DNA from: Rotaria socialis
Taxonomy: Eukaryota > Rotifera > Eurotatoria > Philodinida > Philodinidae
Length of the DNA: 64,000 nucleotides
Assembly (NCBI GenBank): GCA_905331475.1
Contig: CAJNYU010002801.1
Span: 80,050 to 144,049 of the forward strand
Direction: 5' to 3'
The notes under the pieces are model-generated. The model was given only the letters and a program-made list of their open reading frames with translations, had not been told where the DNA came from and ran no database searches. Positions 43,031-55,800 of this stretch are shown here, in pieces. A program made the position numbers and the translations under genes. Position 1 is the first letter of the stretch; every line of letters begins with the position of its first letter.

Positions 43031-43668
43031 GTGAAACGCGACCTGAAAGGAGTGTTGCCGTGTTTAGGGTAGAAATCTTGCACCCCCTCCCTCCACAGAC
43101 CGTTACCGACAGGTAATCATCTGTCGGTAACGGTCTGTGATGGGTAAATTTTACCCATCGCAGATCATTACAGTGAGGTGATTTATCCGTCACAGAGCAT
43201 TACGGAGGTGCCTTGTCGAAGTCGAACGGAAAGCAGTGTTGAGGTGTTTTAGGATACACAGTCGGATTCCTGTCACATATATTTTACTTGATGAATTAGC
43301 TAAATACGGCATAATTAGTTAATTACCTATAACAGACCCTAACAGATAGGCATTGGAACCTTCACAAACGGGTTAGAAAATTCAGGGTGGATAGAGAGGA
43401 GCACTTATGATATACTTCGATGAATAGTAGTGGCCGTCTTCGTGCGGTCAAGGAACACATACAGCTACAATATCAACAAATTTATGATCTACTTGCATTT
43501 TTCACTTGTAGGCGATGCATTAAAGTATAATGAAAGAAAAAGTTCAGAAATATATAGAATAATTTGTTTTTCTGATCAGAATTAACAGTTACATCGTGTT
43601 TCACATTTTAATGCCAAAGGGATTGCACTAACAGCTTTTCTCTATGAACAATGCGCTCATTTGAAGAT
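43031..43668. repeat. Dispersed repeat, copy 1, with strong hairpins
   Basis: The start TTTTGTGAAACGCGACCTGA and the end, CATCGTGTTTCACATTTTAA through CTAACAGCTTTT, recur in the copy at 49060-49359. Inside is a perfect 19-bp hairpin (43094-43112 with 43121-43139, 8-nt loop, CACAGACCGTTACCGACAG) followed directly by a perfect palindrome at 43140-43158 (ATGGGTAAATTTTACCCAT). Related CACAGA-x-C-x-x-TTAC units follow to about 43204. GTGAAACRCGAY at the start and its inverse RTCGTGYTTCAC towards the end look like internal inverted ends. The repeat is non-coding. Confidence 0.6.
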
Positions 43669-44125
43669 TTTGCGTACGATGAAAAACAAGTTTTCTACGC
43701 CTCTGCTCAATGCTTCGGTAGAAACTCATGAAACATGCAGTAAAGCTATCGAATTCGACATGGACTTGACTGAAAATTCGAATTTTGAAATGTTTTTCAA
43801 TCAATTCCTGTCAAATCCGCTAGTTTTATTGCATGTTTGATGAATTTCGACTTCAGTGTTGAATAGAGAAAAGAAAATTTGTCATGCTTTATACCAAAAA
43901 GATATGCAAACAATTATATTCTTCATAGAGTAAAAAATGTCATCTTTCATACCATGCTATAGGTATTGGGGCGTCCTTAGCATGCGCTCTATTTCACGCA
44001 TTATAATTCATTCAAATTATCATCCGTATAAAATGTGCTGATATATTTATGTATTGCAATAGACTAAACTAAACATCATATTATAATACATGATATAAGT
44101 TGCCTTATGAGACAGTTCGCGTAAC

Positions 44126-44452
44126 CACGGTTGCCACCTGATGAAGTCCAAAAAGCGGAAAATATCGGAAACAAAAAAAGAAAAAGCGGGAAAAAAAAGC
44201 GGAAGCTTATATTGTTGCGGATTTGTGGTGCTTCTGAGAATATTAGGCATTTTTTTCATATTTATTGAATTTCTTTTTATTTCATCAAAGTTTCAAAACA
44301 TAAAAGAATGATGGCTCACAGTATTTGTGAACAATAAGTAAGAATTGATTCAATAATATCAAATATTATTCTGTACGTAGGTTTGATATGCAACACGTTT
44401 TATACGAAAAAGCGGAAACTTTCCGCAAAAAGCGGACGACGTGGCAACGCTG
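44126..44452. mobile_element. Non-autonomous hAT-type element, 327 bp
   Basis: Imperfect inverted ends, CACGGTTGCCACCTG on the left and, in reverse complement, CAGCGTTGCCACGTC on the right, continue with GTCC and AAAGCGGAAA motifs. An 8-bp flanking duplication with 6 of 8 matches is present (CGCGTAAC at 44118-44125, CTCGCAAC at 44453-44460). CA-x-x-GTTGCCAC ends with 8-bp duplications are typical of hAT elements. Internal AAAGCGGAAA repeats occur; no coding capacity. Confidence 0.6.
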
Positions 44453-44460
44453 CTCGCAAC

Positions 44461-47400
44461 TCACACACACATCCTATGATTCAGGCGTGGCTTACGCGGA
44501 CTGGCTCTTATTCTATAATTAGGTTCATCTACCAACGCATTCTAATATATTAAAAATTTCATGCATGAGAATGGCTAAAAATATTTATTCACGCATATAT
44601 TTTATATTCTTTAACGTTTTTTTAGCCCTCTAAGTCATCTCAACGCATCCGCTCGTATTTCTCAATTAAAGTCCAAAGATGATAATTTCCCAGTGTACTT
44701 TTGAACGATCAAATATTATAATTGACTGACATATATTGTGATTAATAAAATTTGATCTGAAAACAATACATTGGGTGTTGCATTTCTTTCTATCGTTGGA
44801 TACAGGGAATTGTACCTTAATTATTTTTTAGAGAATAAATAAACATCTATCACGATTTGAATGATTTTGATACAACCAACTAATAGAAATAAACAATAAA
44901 CATTTCGTGTCAATGGTGAATCGACAGATATATATACTGTAAAAAGATAAGTGTAATATTAGTAAGCCTAATTTTTGTTTATGAATATGAAACGGTTTAT
45001 AGAACTAATGAATCCTAAAAATGCCTATTCAAAAGGGTTTTTTTCTTTTCCACACTTTCGCTGCGGAACGAATTCGATCAACTAACTTACGTTTTATGAT
45101 AAATGACACGATGGATATTTTATTTTGATGAAAGCGTGATAGAATTGCTGTTCGATATACGCAGCTGCAGTTGGGAAACAGAAACGTTGCACACTATTTT
45201 ATTTCATCATGGTATTTCAGTGTTTCTTTCCTATCAAAGTAAATGTTGATTTCATATCACATGGTTGGTTCTTTTAGGATGAAGACACTCCAAAAATAAT
45301 TTCTATAAAAAGCTGTTCAGCATTTGAACACTGTCAATATTAGAATAATACGGGACTCGGAAGCAATATAAAATGAAAGCCCTACAAATGACATAATGGG
45401 ACGAGAAAAAAGTAAAGCCTTTGATTTTCCATTCTCAGCAATTACGTCTGCCTCAAAAAAATTGAATAGGTTTTTCGTAACGTAACATAACCATAATAAT
45501 GTAATGCATCATTAAAAGCAATTTTGATGACAAAAATATAAATCTATGGTGGAACTGTAGAAAACGACAGCTTTGCGCTCTTACTTTTGGGACATCCTGC
45601 AAATGCTCGATGAGAAACCCTGAAAAATATTTGTTGCATGAAAATATGTAGCGATCATCAAAACAATGTTTCTCTCTTCGAACTTTCTTTATCTATTGTC
45701 TACAAAATAGAAATCTATCCAATCTCATTTGCTGTGTCTGCTTCGTTTTAGCGCTCTTAATAAAAATTTCTTATTTCTCTGAGATTATCTTGCATGCCAT
45801 TTACAATACATGGATCTATAAGATTTTATTTGTGACTTCTATCCTCACAAAATCAACTTCCATATTTCAAATAACTCATGATTATATAGAAAATATCTTC
45901 AACACATATTATGATTAACGACAATATTAGCTGGAAGTATCCAGACATTTCCTGTCTTGAGCGTAAAACTACAATATGTTTCATTCGATTCGAAACACCG
46001 ACAAAATCTTGTTTTTTTTTGTAATCAGTTCATCATATCAAAATGTGTTTGTTTGACCATGTGTCAGAGCAAAAACAAAGGATGAACAAGATAGATACGC
46101 AAGATGAGAAAGAACATATATATGTATATATATATATATCATGAACAATAGTGAAAGGAAAGCTGATACGAATGGAAAAACGGCAAACTCTGTTATTGGT
46201 ATAATTGTGAACATTTTAATTCATTCTAGATGCAGTTCAGAGCGCGAGTGTGAATACCTCGTAAAATAACACATATAGAATGTGTTACTATTCGAGCTCC
46301 CAAGCTTGAAATCGCTAAAACATTCAGTTATTCTGAAGAGCAATACTGATAGCGATTGTTACATTTTCCTAAGAATAACCTTCATAAATGATATACTATT
46401 TATTATTACCATCTACTACTTGGAGTAATATAATTTTTCTCATAAAAAGTTATTTGAAAAAGGGATAAAACTTTCTCAAATTTTCTCAAGTAAAGTAATG
46501 ATGCATGTCATTAAACTTTAGTATCAATAAATTTCTATGAATTGCTTTCTAATTGCAGCTTGGTTCTTAGACACACTTATCAGTGTCATTGTCAGTTGCT
46601 GTAATGTTGAATGGCGGTCGTATGCATGAGAATAGAATTTACTGAACTTTTAGCATTCAGATTTTATCGGCATTTTCTAGTCATTATATTCGTTTGTTAA
46701 ATAATATTTTCAATATACAGCCAAATCGTATTTCTTATTTATTTATCATTGCCACAACTATATTGTTCAAGCTACTCTTAATAAATATACTGTTATTTGG
46801 AGAGAAACTAGCTAGTCCGAAAAAGCGTTCTTTTGCTAAGAATCGTACTGGTAGTATTTGACGTTTCAGAAATTAGCCTTCGACATTTACAGAATGTCTC
46901 CAAAGACCGTAAAAAATCGAAACATTTATAAAAGTGTACTTTTATATCTATAAACGAAAACATCATAAAATTGCTCTGAAAAGTATTGACACTGAAGCAG
47001 AGTTAGAAAAATTTAGTTCTTTTTCTGATTCCATGATGACGTGTCAAAATGCTTCAGTTTTTTGATAGCTTTCAGCCCTGAAATGACTCTTACCGTGGTA
47101 TTGTTGACAACTTCCAATAGTCATTTTGCAGAAATTAGTGCCACTGTTTTCTTATTAAAGTATCAAATGTTGCGCAATCAGTATTAAGAGAAAAAAGAAG
47201 AAATATTACGATATGCGTATTTGTTTTTCAGTTGTAAGTAAGCAATTCAAAGAATCCCTTTACAGTTTGTGGACAATAATAAAAATCTTCATAGTTTCGC
47301 TGATCATACAAAACAAGAGTAGTCAATCAGTGGTAGATTTTAAAAAGCCCATCTTTCGATCAGACCTTTCTTGCCATCCTGTAAATTGATCGTTACACCG

Positions 47401-48056
47401 TTCATTTGAAGTCGTTCTTAAATAGTATTACATTTATACGTCAAAAAGAAATTTTTAATCTTCATATATGATTAGTCTACTAAAAATATTTTTTCACAAT
47501 TCACATATTCACGTGCTGAAACGTCTTACTTTGTGATTTCAGCTTTTCTAAATGAATACGGTCGAACTTATTCCATTAGTTGTGATTTAAAAGTAACATG
47601 ATCGATTTTACTTTTATTCTTGAGGTATAAATTCCAAAACGTGTATTTCTTGTTTGAAAAATAGTGTCATATATTTTTACATGTTAAAAAAACAAAAAGT
47701 AATACGATGCTGTGCAAGTATTTCGGTCGATTACTAGTCAACTATTTAAGACGCAATTAGATGATCATGGAGCCTATATCGTGCACGATAATTCTTTATC
47801 TATTTCAATTTATCGCAAAGCGTAAATGTAACAGTACATCCATCTGCATGAAATAGCTTTTATGATATTTAATAGCATCTATTATCTTTCCACGACGAAG
47901 GATCGTATGTGCACAATTAGAATTTTCAAAGTCGGTTAACTGAATTGCTACTATGTTAGATTTACTTTTTATTGTTTTGAGAATGTTTATTGGGACTGAC
48001 AGTGATCGTTTAAACATAAATGAAAAATTTTCATTCGCAAACTCTCAAAATCATCT
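44461..48056. other. Gene-poor stretch, 3.6 kb
   Basis: No supported gene on either strand. An AT microsatellite lies near 46116-46139. Nothing else stands out by reading. Confidence 0.45.
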
Positions 48057-48064
48057 GATATCTA

Positions 48065-48822
48065 GGGGTGGTCCCTTTTCGTCCTCGTTTTTTTTACGGA
48101 CATCGGTCGGAGAAGTCCATTCCGAACTTCAGTTTCCGGATGTTCGGAATGAAAACGCCGGAAGGTCGGAATGAAAAAGACCAGGTGTTCGGAATGAAAG
48201 TCGTCTAGATGTTCGGAACGAAAAAGTACAGGATGTTCGGAAGAGAAAATAATTTTTTTATAACATAGTTTATTTTCTTTTATTTCCTAGTATAGTCTTT
48301 CACAAAAAAAGGCATAAGACAACAAAAGTTTATACAAGTGAGAGAATAAATAACTTTTGTAAGAAAAAAATTTTATGTCTAATGTTTTTTTGCAGCATGT
48401 CTTGTTTTTTTCTTTTTTGGAATTTGTTTAATATTGGCATCATCTGTTTCGTCTACTTTTTCTTTCACTTAATGAACTGCTGGCTGAACATTTATGAGAA
48501 TTATTAGTAAATTTTTTGTTACCAGCACCTACCCTCTATAAAACAGAGAAGTTTATAGTTTTACTACTCATTCCCACTATAAAACATACACCAAAATTCA
48601 TTTCCAGCATTCAGTATTTTTTCGTTCCGAACATCGGTCATTTTTTGTTTCGAACATCTGTTACTTTATGTTCCGAACATCCTGTAGGTTTTCGTTCCGA
48701 ACATCTGGACGGTTTTCATTCCGAACATCCGGAAAATCGATTTTATTTTTTTATATCCGATGTCGAACATCCGGTCAAATAACCTGATGTCCGGAAGAGT
48801 GAAGACGAAAAGAGGCGCACCC
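48065..48822. mobile_element. Fold-back hAT-type element, 758 bp, with perfect 8-bp target duplication
   Basis: The direct repeat GATATCTA flanks the element (48057-48064 and 48823-48830). Ends: GGGGTGGTCCCTTTTCGTC on the left; GGGTGCGCCTCTTTTCGTC in reverse complement on the right. Both arms consist of iterated units around GATGTTCGGAAYGAAAA, in one orientation on the left (about 48105-48250) and inverted on the right (about 48618-48800), separated by an AT-rich centre. It encodes no protein. The 8-bp duplication and GGGGTG end assign it to the hAT superfamily as a non-autonomous member. Confidence 0.85.
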
Positions 48823-49059
48823 GATATCTACTGCTCGATCTATGAGTCTAGCCCTATTGAATATTAAATTCATCTGATATTTCTATTGATCGAAAATTAT
48901 TTGCATTCTCTTGGCTAACTGACTAAAACGTTTACATCAGAGAACGGAAATGCGTGACTCGATTTTTCAGTGAGAAACTCTGTTTTTCAATATTATATGA
49001 TTACTTATTAAAAGTATTTAATGTGCCATACTATAGTTATTCATTGACATTATCTTTTG

Positions 49060-49359
49060 TGAAACACGATCTGAAAGGAGTGTTGAAGTATATCGGGCAG
49101 AAATTTGAGCCCATTCCCCTCCCCTCCCCCCTCACAGACCGGGACAGATAAATAAATAAATAAAATCCTCTGTCAATCTGTGATGATCTCTACTGACTCC
49201 ATAGATCAAAATACAGACCGAAAGGCTGCATATATGATTACAGACAGTGGCAGAAAATCTACAAAGATTCACAGATCGTGGTAGACAGGTTCTAGCAAAG
49301 GAGTTCCATCGTGCTTCACATTTTAATCCCACAGGAATTGCGCTAACAGCTTTTTATTT
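49060..49359. repeat. Dispersed repeat, copy 2
   Basis: Homologous to 43031-43668: start TTTTGTGAAACACGATCTGA, a CCCTCCCCCCTCACAGACC middle, and end CATCGTGCTTCACATTTTAA through CTAACAGCTTTT. It is about half as long as copy 1 and lacks the perfect hairpin; CACAGAYC-like units remain. Both copies have the same orientation and each lies beside a copy of the same GPCR family. Confidence 0.6.
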
Positions 49360-49388
49360 TCGAAGACGAACATGTTTATTACTCGACA

Positions 49389-50306
49389 ATAGAATTCATG
49401 AATTCTGCTATATCTAATTCGGTTCGATTTTGACTATTTCTTATAGCTGTCATTCCATCCATTGTCTGCTCAGCAATTATTCTTTATCGTATACCTCTCT
49501 AGTAGAACTCGACGACTTACGATCAAGAACCATGTTATTATTCTTCTTCTATTCAATAGTTTAATCTATGAACTGATAGATATTTCATTATTTTTCAAAT
49601 ATTACCGCTTAGACTCTGTCTCGTCTGCTACACCAAGCGTATGCACCATGTGGATCTTCACTGATGAAGCACACTGTATACTGCTTCAACAATGACTATT
49701 GCTTGAACATCAATTGAGCGGCATATACTGATATTTCATAGTCACTGGGTATCTACCCCCAAACGACGTTTTCTCATTCATTACATTTCTATGAGAGAAC
49801 TGGTCTGTTACATCCTACTATTTCATTGCTTTCCCATCATAATTCCACCGTGCACAAACACATATGATTATATGCAAGAGATATGTGACCGTCCATTATG
49901 TTTTCACAATATGAAGTTGATTGGCACTTGAGATAGTATTGCACGTAATATTATGCCAACTCTAGTGATTGTAATCTTTAGCATTTTTTTACTTGTACGA
50001 GTTCTACTTAAAAATCATCGTATGCGTAAAGCGTTTCAATGGCGAAAACACCGAAAAATGGCGATTCAATTGTTGTCAATTTCTTTTCTCTTTATTCCAT
50101 ATATGTGTATTGAATTAGCACATTTATGTTGTGAATCTCAGCTATTTAGTGATCGTTTTGAAGAATATGCTGAGTCCTTTCCGTATTATATCAAGTTTCT
50201 CATTCCGTTCGTGTACCTTGCTTCACTAATGGATAACTCATGGCGAATCAAGAGCATTTTCCCATGCTGGCGCCGAACAACACAAACAGTTTATCCAACA
50301 GTATGA
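49389..50306 (+). pseudogene. Decayed paralogue of the single-exon GPCR
   Basis: The sequence aligns with the intact receptor at 41668-42654 over its length. Breaks seen: the ATG start is ATA at 49389-49391; a TGG codon of TM1 is TGA near 49433; frame changes occur near 49480-49495 and after 49690; an in-frame TGA follows LIGT near 49929. Conserved islands include SSRTRRLTIKNHVIILLLFN, NTYDYMQEICDRPLCFHN, KAFQWRKHRKMAIQLLSISF and FPCWRRTTQTVYP, the last nearly identical to the intact copy. It is a recent inverted duplicate that has lost function. Confidence 0.85.
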
Positions 50307-51146
50307 CATACTGCAGCTTTTGTGACCCGATAGTTAAACACAATAAAATTCACGAACTAAGCTTATCTATTGGACGATATATTCCTTTTTGCTTATACCA
50401 AAATAGTTACGTCATTCGCTAGATCTACGTAATCTATAAAAACAGGCAATTTATCTGCCTAAAAACTTTTCATGTTTGCATTCTAAGAATGCACCAAGAA
50501 GCCAATAAAATCTACTGGAATCAATTAATTTCTTTTTTGTGATATACTTCTGACAATTTATTTAACTAAATCACTGGTGAGTGCTCATTTTTTTTTCGCT
50601 AAAAACTCTTAGCATCAAAATAATCCCATATACAACGTTACAAAAATATAATAGAACCATGGATAAGATTTCATCTACAATGACTCAAAAAGAGAAATTG
50701 TTTTATGGCAGCAGAATCGAAACGGCATCTACTATCCAGTTAGCTTTGACCATAAAGCGAAATACTTGACTCGAGTGAAAAATGATGGGATAGTTACTAC
50801 TCTTGATAGAAATTTCAAACAAGGAAAATCATTTGTTGATTAAGTTGCGTTGCTGGTCGGTTCATGTTTTTCGCAGTGTCAAACCGTATCAACAAGTATT
50901 GTACTTAATGATGTTAGTAGGACAGCAAAATATTTTGTGCAGATTGTTTTTTGGCTTCACAATAATTGGAAAAATTCATGTCACATACAAGTTTTACGCT
51001 TTTAACAATGAAAATGTGAAGAAAAAGTTATGCCCGGCAGGGGATTTTATTTCTATTGTTATTCTGTTTGAGGTGAAATCTCAAAATATTCACATAGAAC
51101 TACACAACTAGCATCATTTGTCATCAAACCGAAAATAAGATAAAGA
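50307..51146. other. Intergenic stretch, nothing recognised
   Basis: Between the GPCR pseudogene and the WWE-ART pseudogene. The open frame at 50803-51111 has no recognised features. No clear repeat ends seen. Confidence 0.45.
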
Positions 51147-52236
51147 TGGACAACAGTAAAAGCAAGTCTACAGTTAATGACTCCACCACATGCATCGTGT
51201 GGATGTGGCAACCGAACTCAGATCCGCATATGAAGTCACAACCAGAGGAATGAACCAGTTACTCAAGCGAACAAAGCTCGATAATTGCAGAGGCCTTTCA
51301 GGCCAACCGAACCCTTGCTGAACTAGATCAGTATTTCATTGATTTCAAACTCTATGCTCAGATATCGAAGAAAGATTGCTAAAAAAAAGAGCTGTTAAAC
51401 GACTGGCGTGTACAATTGAAAATAAGGCTCAACAAAAGGAACTCGCGATATCCAATACTGAAGATACGTAAACACGCCATCGAGATCGTTTCGTTGACAG
51501 TGCATCTGCACTTTTGTGAACATACAGTGGCTCGAACGCCAATATTGTTGCAAAAGAAAACTATGTTTGCATACTCTTGAGTGATTTTGCAATCCTCCTA
51601 ACAAATATTCCTGTGGTGGAAAAAATAGTGAGCGATTAATATATTGGCTGTGTTTGGCACTTTATCGATGAGCCTACTCGTACGCATGATTCCAGTTATT
51701 TGTTACGTCTCTACACAGCTGAAACCGACTTCTATCGGCTGTTGAACGAAGTTGTTGCCACTTTTTTCGACGCTCAAACACGAGTCACATTGAAAGAATC
51801 TTCCTAGTAGCCAATGTGCTTTGCGGATGTTGTCAGTTGGGATACCTCACTCGACCAATTCAGATGGGCTGAAGGTGTTACTTATCAGGGCATGGGTGTA
51901 ACCGGGAACGATTTTTCCAAATATGAAGTGGCAGAAAAAGTTATGAATAGATCCTTTCTGTCGACGTCAAAAGAGCGAGATGTAGCTGATAAATTCATCG
52001 CCATTTCAGCTACTAAAGGTAAAATTACTGTTTTGTGCACCTATAATATAACTGATAGACGTGCTGCGCTCGATACACATTCGGTATCAGAGTTTTCTGA
52101 CGAACAAGAAGTTATCATTGTACCTTGGATGGCACTTGTCGTAAATACCTGTAAAAGTGGTCCATTGATATCCCCTGACTACCTGAAGTTTATCACAAAA
52201 ACAAACATCAATATTAGATCGTTGATGTCGATGTAA
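51147..52236 (+). pseudogene. WWE domain plus ADP-ribosyltransferase, broken
   Basis: The start region reads like a WWE domain (CIVWMWQPNSD..., later SIIAEAFQ and YFIDFKLYAQ), but a TGA at about 51252 interrupts it where a tryptophan would be usual, and further frame breaks follow to about 51810. The C-terminal part (51814-52236) is a mono-ADP-ribosyltransferase fold of the R-S-E class: LRLYTAETDFYRLLN upstream, FLSTSKERDVADKF (STS motif) and FSDEQEVIIVPW (E-x-E motif). At the place of the catalytic arginine the sequence is TYQGM, so glutamine stands there. The combination of stops, frame changes and missing arginine marks an inactive relic. WWE-ART fusions act on ADP-ribose signalling and are numerous in bdelloid genomes as far as I know. 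Confidence 0.75.
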
Positions 52237-52821
52237 GTGACTATGAGTGCAGTCATTGATACCTCAAGTGAAGATGTGTACACTCATCGGAAAACTCTCT
52301 AGGCAAGTCGTACGTTTCACGACTCCGCAATTGATATTCTTGAAAATATCTCAGTTGCTATAATATTTACGAGGCCACACATCGGAATCTTTTTTTCATC
52401 GTAAGAAACTGATGCGGTGCAACAAAACCTAAGCTAATTTTTTTTATGACAGTAATAATTTCATGAAATATTTTTCGTTTAGTTTAAATATTTAACTAAT
52501 TTTGTATATGCATAGCTATTGTTTCAAAGATGTCGCTCTAATACAAAACTATTTCTTACAATTTATGATTCATTCTGCTATGTATAGACGTATGTGTGCG
52601 TGCGTTATGTCATGTTCTGCTTATCTATCGCATGATTCGTTTCCACTTTTTGTTGACGTAGTTATTTGCTTACCTGTACTTGTCATTTCTTACCGATGAT
52701 TGATCGATCAGGTGAGTCTAAATTTTTTTATCGATTGTGTGCGCTTTTATTGAGAGTGATTAATATTTCGGATGGTATTATATGTCAAAATGATAAAAAT
52801 ACTTTTTTCTTAGTATTCTAG

Positions 52822-55800
52822 ATGAGTGATCGAGACGATTTTGCTGAATTAGTTGGTGAGGATAGCAGTTTTAGTTAGATTTTCTTAAATTAAAATATTT
52901 CTTATATTATTATAGCTAGTGCACGAAATGTGACAAAATGTCCGTCGTTTTATTTTCATGGTCGTATTCGTTATGGGACAAAAGGTGAAAAAGTCGAAGA
53001 CAGATTTTTGGTAAAGAAAAAACAACACAAATCAACAGTGTTTAACATTCATTTATTTGCTTAACTTTTAGTGTACGGAGGCTGCCCGCGTGTATATTTG
53101 CTCAGTCAAAATACCTGTTAAAGTATAACACCATACTTTTTGGCAAGAAAAGAAAAGAAATCAATTTTCTCCTTTCTTTTTTAGATCGAATCACAGTTTA
53201 ATATTCTATCGATTAAAGGAATAGAACGATTAAGCGATTCACATGTGAGTTATCGGAAGCAATCTTATTTTCTATATGCTTTATTATTATTCATAAAAAC
53301 AAATTAGGTTATTATTGAAACGGATGTAAAACAAAGTCATTCATTATATGGTTTTCATGATAAAGCATCTTTGCAGCCATTTCTTATTATTCTTATTCGA
53401 ACGATCCGTACTGTTTTCCCTCATCACTTACAATCTATGTACGAATATTAGACAAAAAAAAATGTATTTCAAATCATATCTCTTGTTTATTTTTCTCTCT
53501 AGCGTGGACATTCGTCCAGAGAATGAATACGATAGATTAGTGCGTTTATCAAATGAATATTTTGAAGATAAATTAAGTGATATTCATATTTGTGGCGGTT
53601 TCTCGATACGTTATGAATGTGCTTGTGATTTTTATCAAACTCCATTGCATCGATCAGTACAAAATGTAAGTTTTAATTTGGAAACATATCATAGATTTCA
53701 ATAGACCTACTATCTACAATACTTATATTTTATACGCACATGATGAAATGAATTTGGTTTAATGAATAATGATAAAAATCTTGAGTTTATTTATACATTA
53801 TATTCTATTCTATTAATTAACAAGTACGAGCGTGTTGGGTTTCATAGAATAATATTTTCTTTTATTGATAAAATTCATGAGGTTGAAACGCAATATATAT
53901 ATATATATATATACAAATTTTTGGAAGAAAAATGAAAAGAGTTATAGACGAAGACTTTTTCAATATTGAAAAAAAAATATAAAAATCGGTAATAGAGTGC
54001 ATGTTTGACAAAAGTTCTATTCGTTAGTTCATTTCATTTTTCATTATCGGATGTTACCCTGTCAAGCTGATCACAATGAACATAAACCTTGCTTTCATTG
54101 ACCCTTTGCATATTTGTTCCATTGTGATAATTTAGTCCTTGTGAATGTTTGAATGGAATCTTAAAAAAAATTTATTTAGCTTGTTGATACAGTATTCGCA
54201 CATCGAATATCACGTGAATTTACATTTCGTGCATTCGAATCTTATACTCAAAAAGATTGGTTACCAATTATTCGTGCACTACGTCATAATGATTGGTTTA
54301 CTAAATTGACAATTGAAAATATAAAATTGGTTTGTTTATTAAATAAAATTTCTTGCTTTATCTTTGATTTGTTTTTCTCTTAAGTCAACGGAATGTGCCG
54401 AAGAACTTTTTGCTGTATTGCGTCTAAATAAAACAATAAAAGATCTTGTTTTATCGAACTGTGGACTAAGACAGTAAGCTATTATATTTATTAACGCAGA
54501 AAAAAGATTTCTTTTTAAACTTCAAGAGACTTCTATGCACGATTTGCTTCTCATCTACCTGCTACCTACATTGAAAACATTGATTTATCGAATAATGCAT
54601 TTGAAGATAAAGGTAAATTTATGACATTGTTTAATTGCCGAGACTTTTTTTCTAAGTCCAAGGAGAATAAATTTTGACAATATGAATTGAAACGGTAACA
54701 TGATCTTAGGCATCAGTCGTTCGAATTCTACTAAAATTAAGCTTAGTCGAATTAATTTGCATTCTGTATAATTGATAAAACTTTAAATATTAAAAAAAAA
54801 AGGAGCAGCGAATCTTTTTAGTTGTATTTTTCTATGAATCAAACATAGATATCCCTTCGAATTGTATGCATTTTCTAGCTTGTTAAGCTTCTTTCAGTAG
54901 GAGGAATACTCATGTTTGATCCTATGATCGTTAACTTCATCATTTCACATTACTCTATTTAAGGTTTAAACGTATTGAGCACGACATTACAACAACGTAA
55001 ACTACCCCTTCGCTCTGTCAATCTTCAATCATGTTCAATTACACATAAAAGTTTATCTCTTTTTAATGCAACTTTGGCTAATAATAGCTATTTATTGAAA
55101 AGTCTTAAAATTCTTAATCTATCTGGAAATCGTATTAAAGACGAAAGCGTAAGTTAGACATTTCGAGAAAAAAATAATTTAAATGCTTTTCTTTTTAGTG
55201 TGTTACTGTTTTATTTTCTAATGGTGAAAATGTGCTAGAAGAATTACATTTAAGTGATATTGAATTCAGTCTTGACTCGGTAAATTAATATAAATAAGTT
55301 TTATACGAATCTAAATAAATATGATTTTTAGTTTTTTAATACATTGTTGTCGTCATGTTGTAAACTTCGTCGCTTGCATATAACTTCAACAAAATCTTCT
55401 ACTCCACTCACAATACCCGGTGCTGTGAAATTCTTTTTCACAAAAAATCAAACGTTAGAAATCTTGCAAATATCAAATGCAAATTTATCAGTAGACTTTC
55501 TCAGGTAGAATCAAGAATAGTGCCTATTCGAACAGACAATTTATTCTTTTTGAATGCCAATTTAGAGAATTATTTGATGGTCTTTATTCGAACAATTATT
55601 TGAAAAATCTTGATTTACGTCTTTCTGGAAACCCACTTGAAGCATTTCTTCGTGAACATGGACCTCATTTTGCAACTATTCCTTGTCTAACTTACCTTGA
55701 TATTAGTGGATGTGGTAAGACAATTATAATTCAAAAGAACAAGGCCTCTTTGTATAATAAATCATCTTTCAGCAGTAAATATTTGAACCCTAGTCAATTA

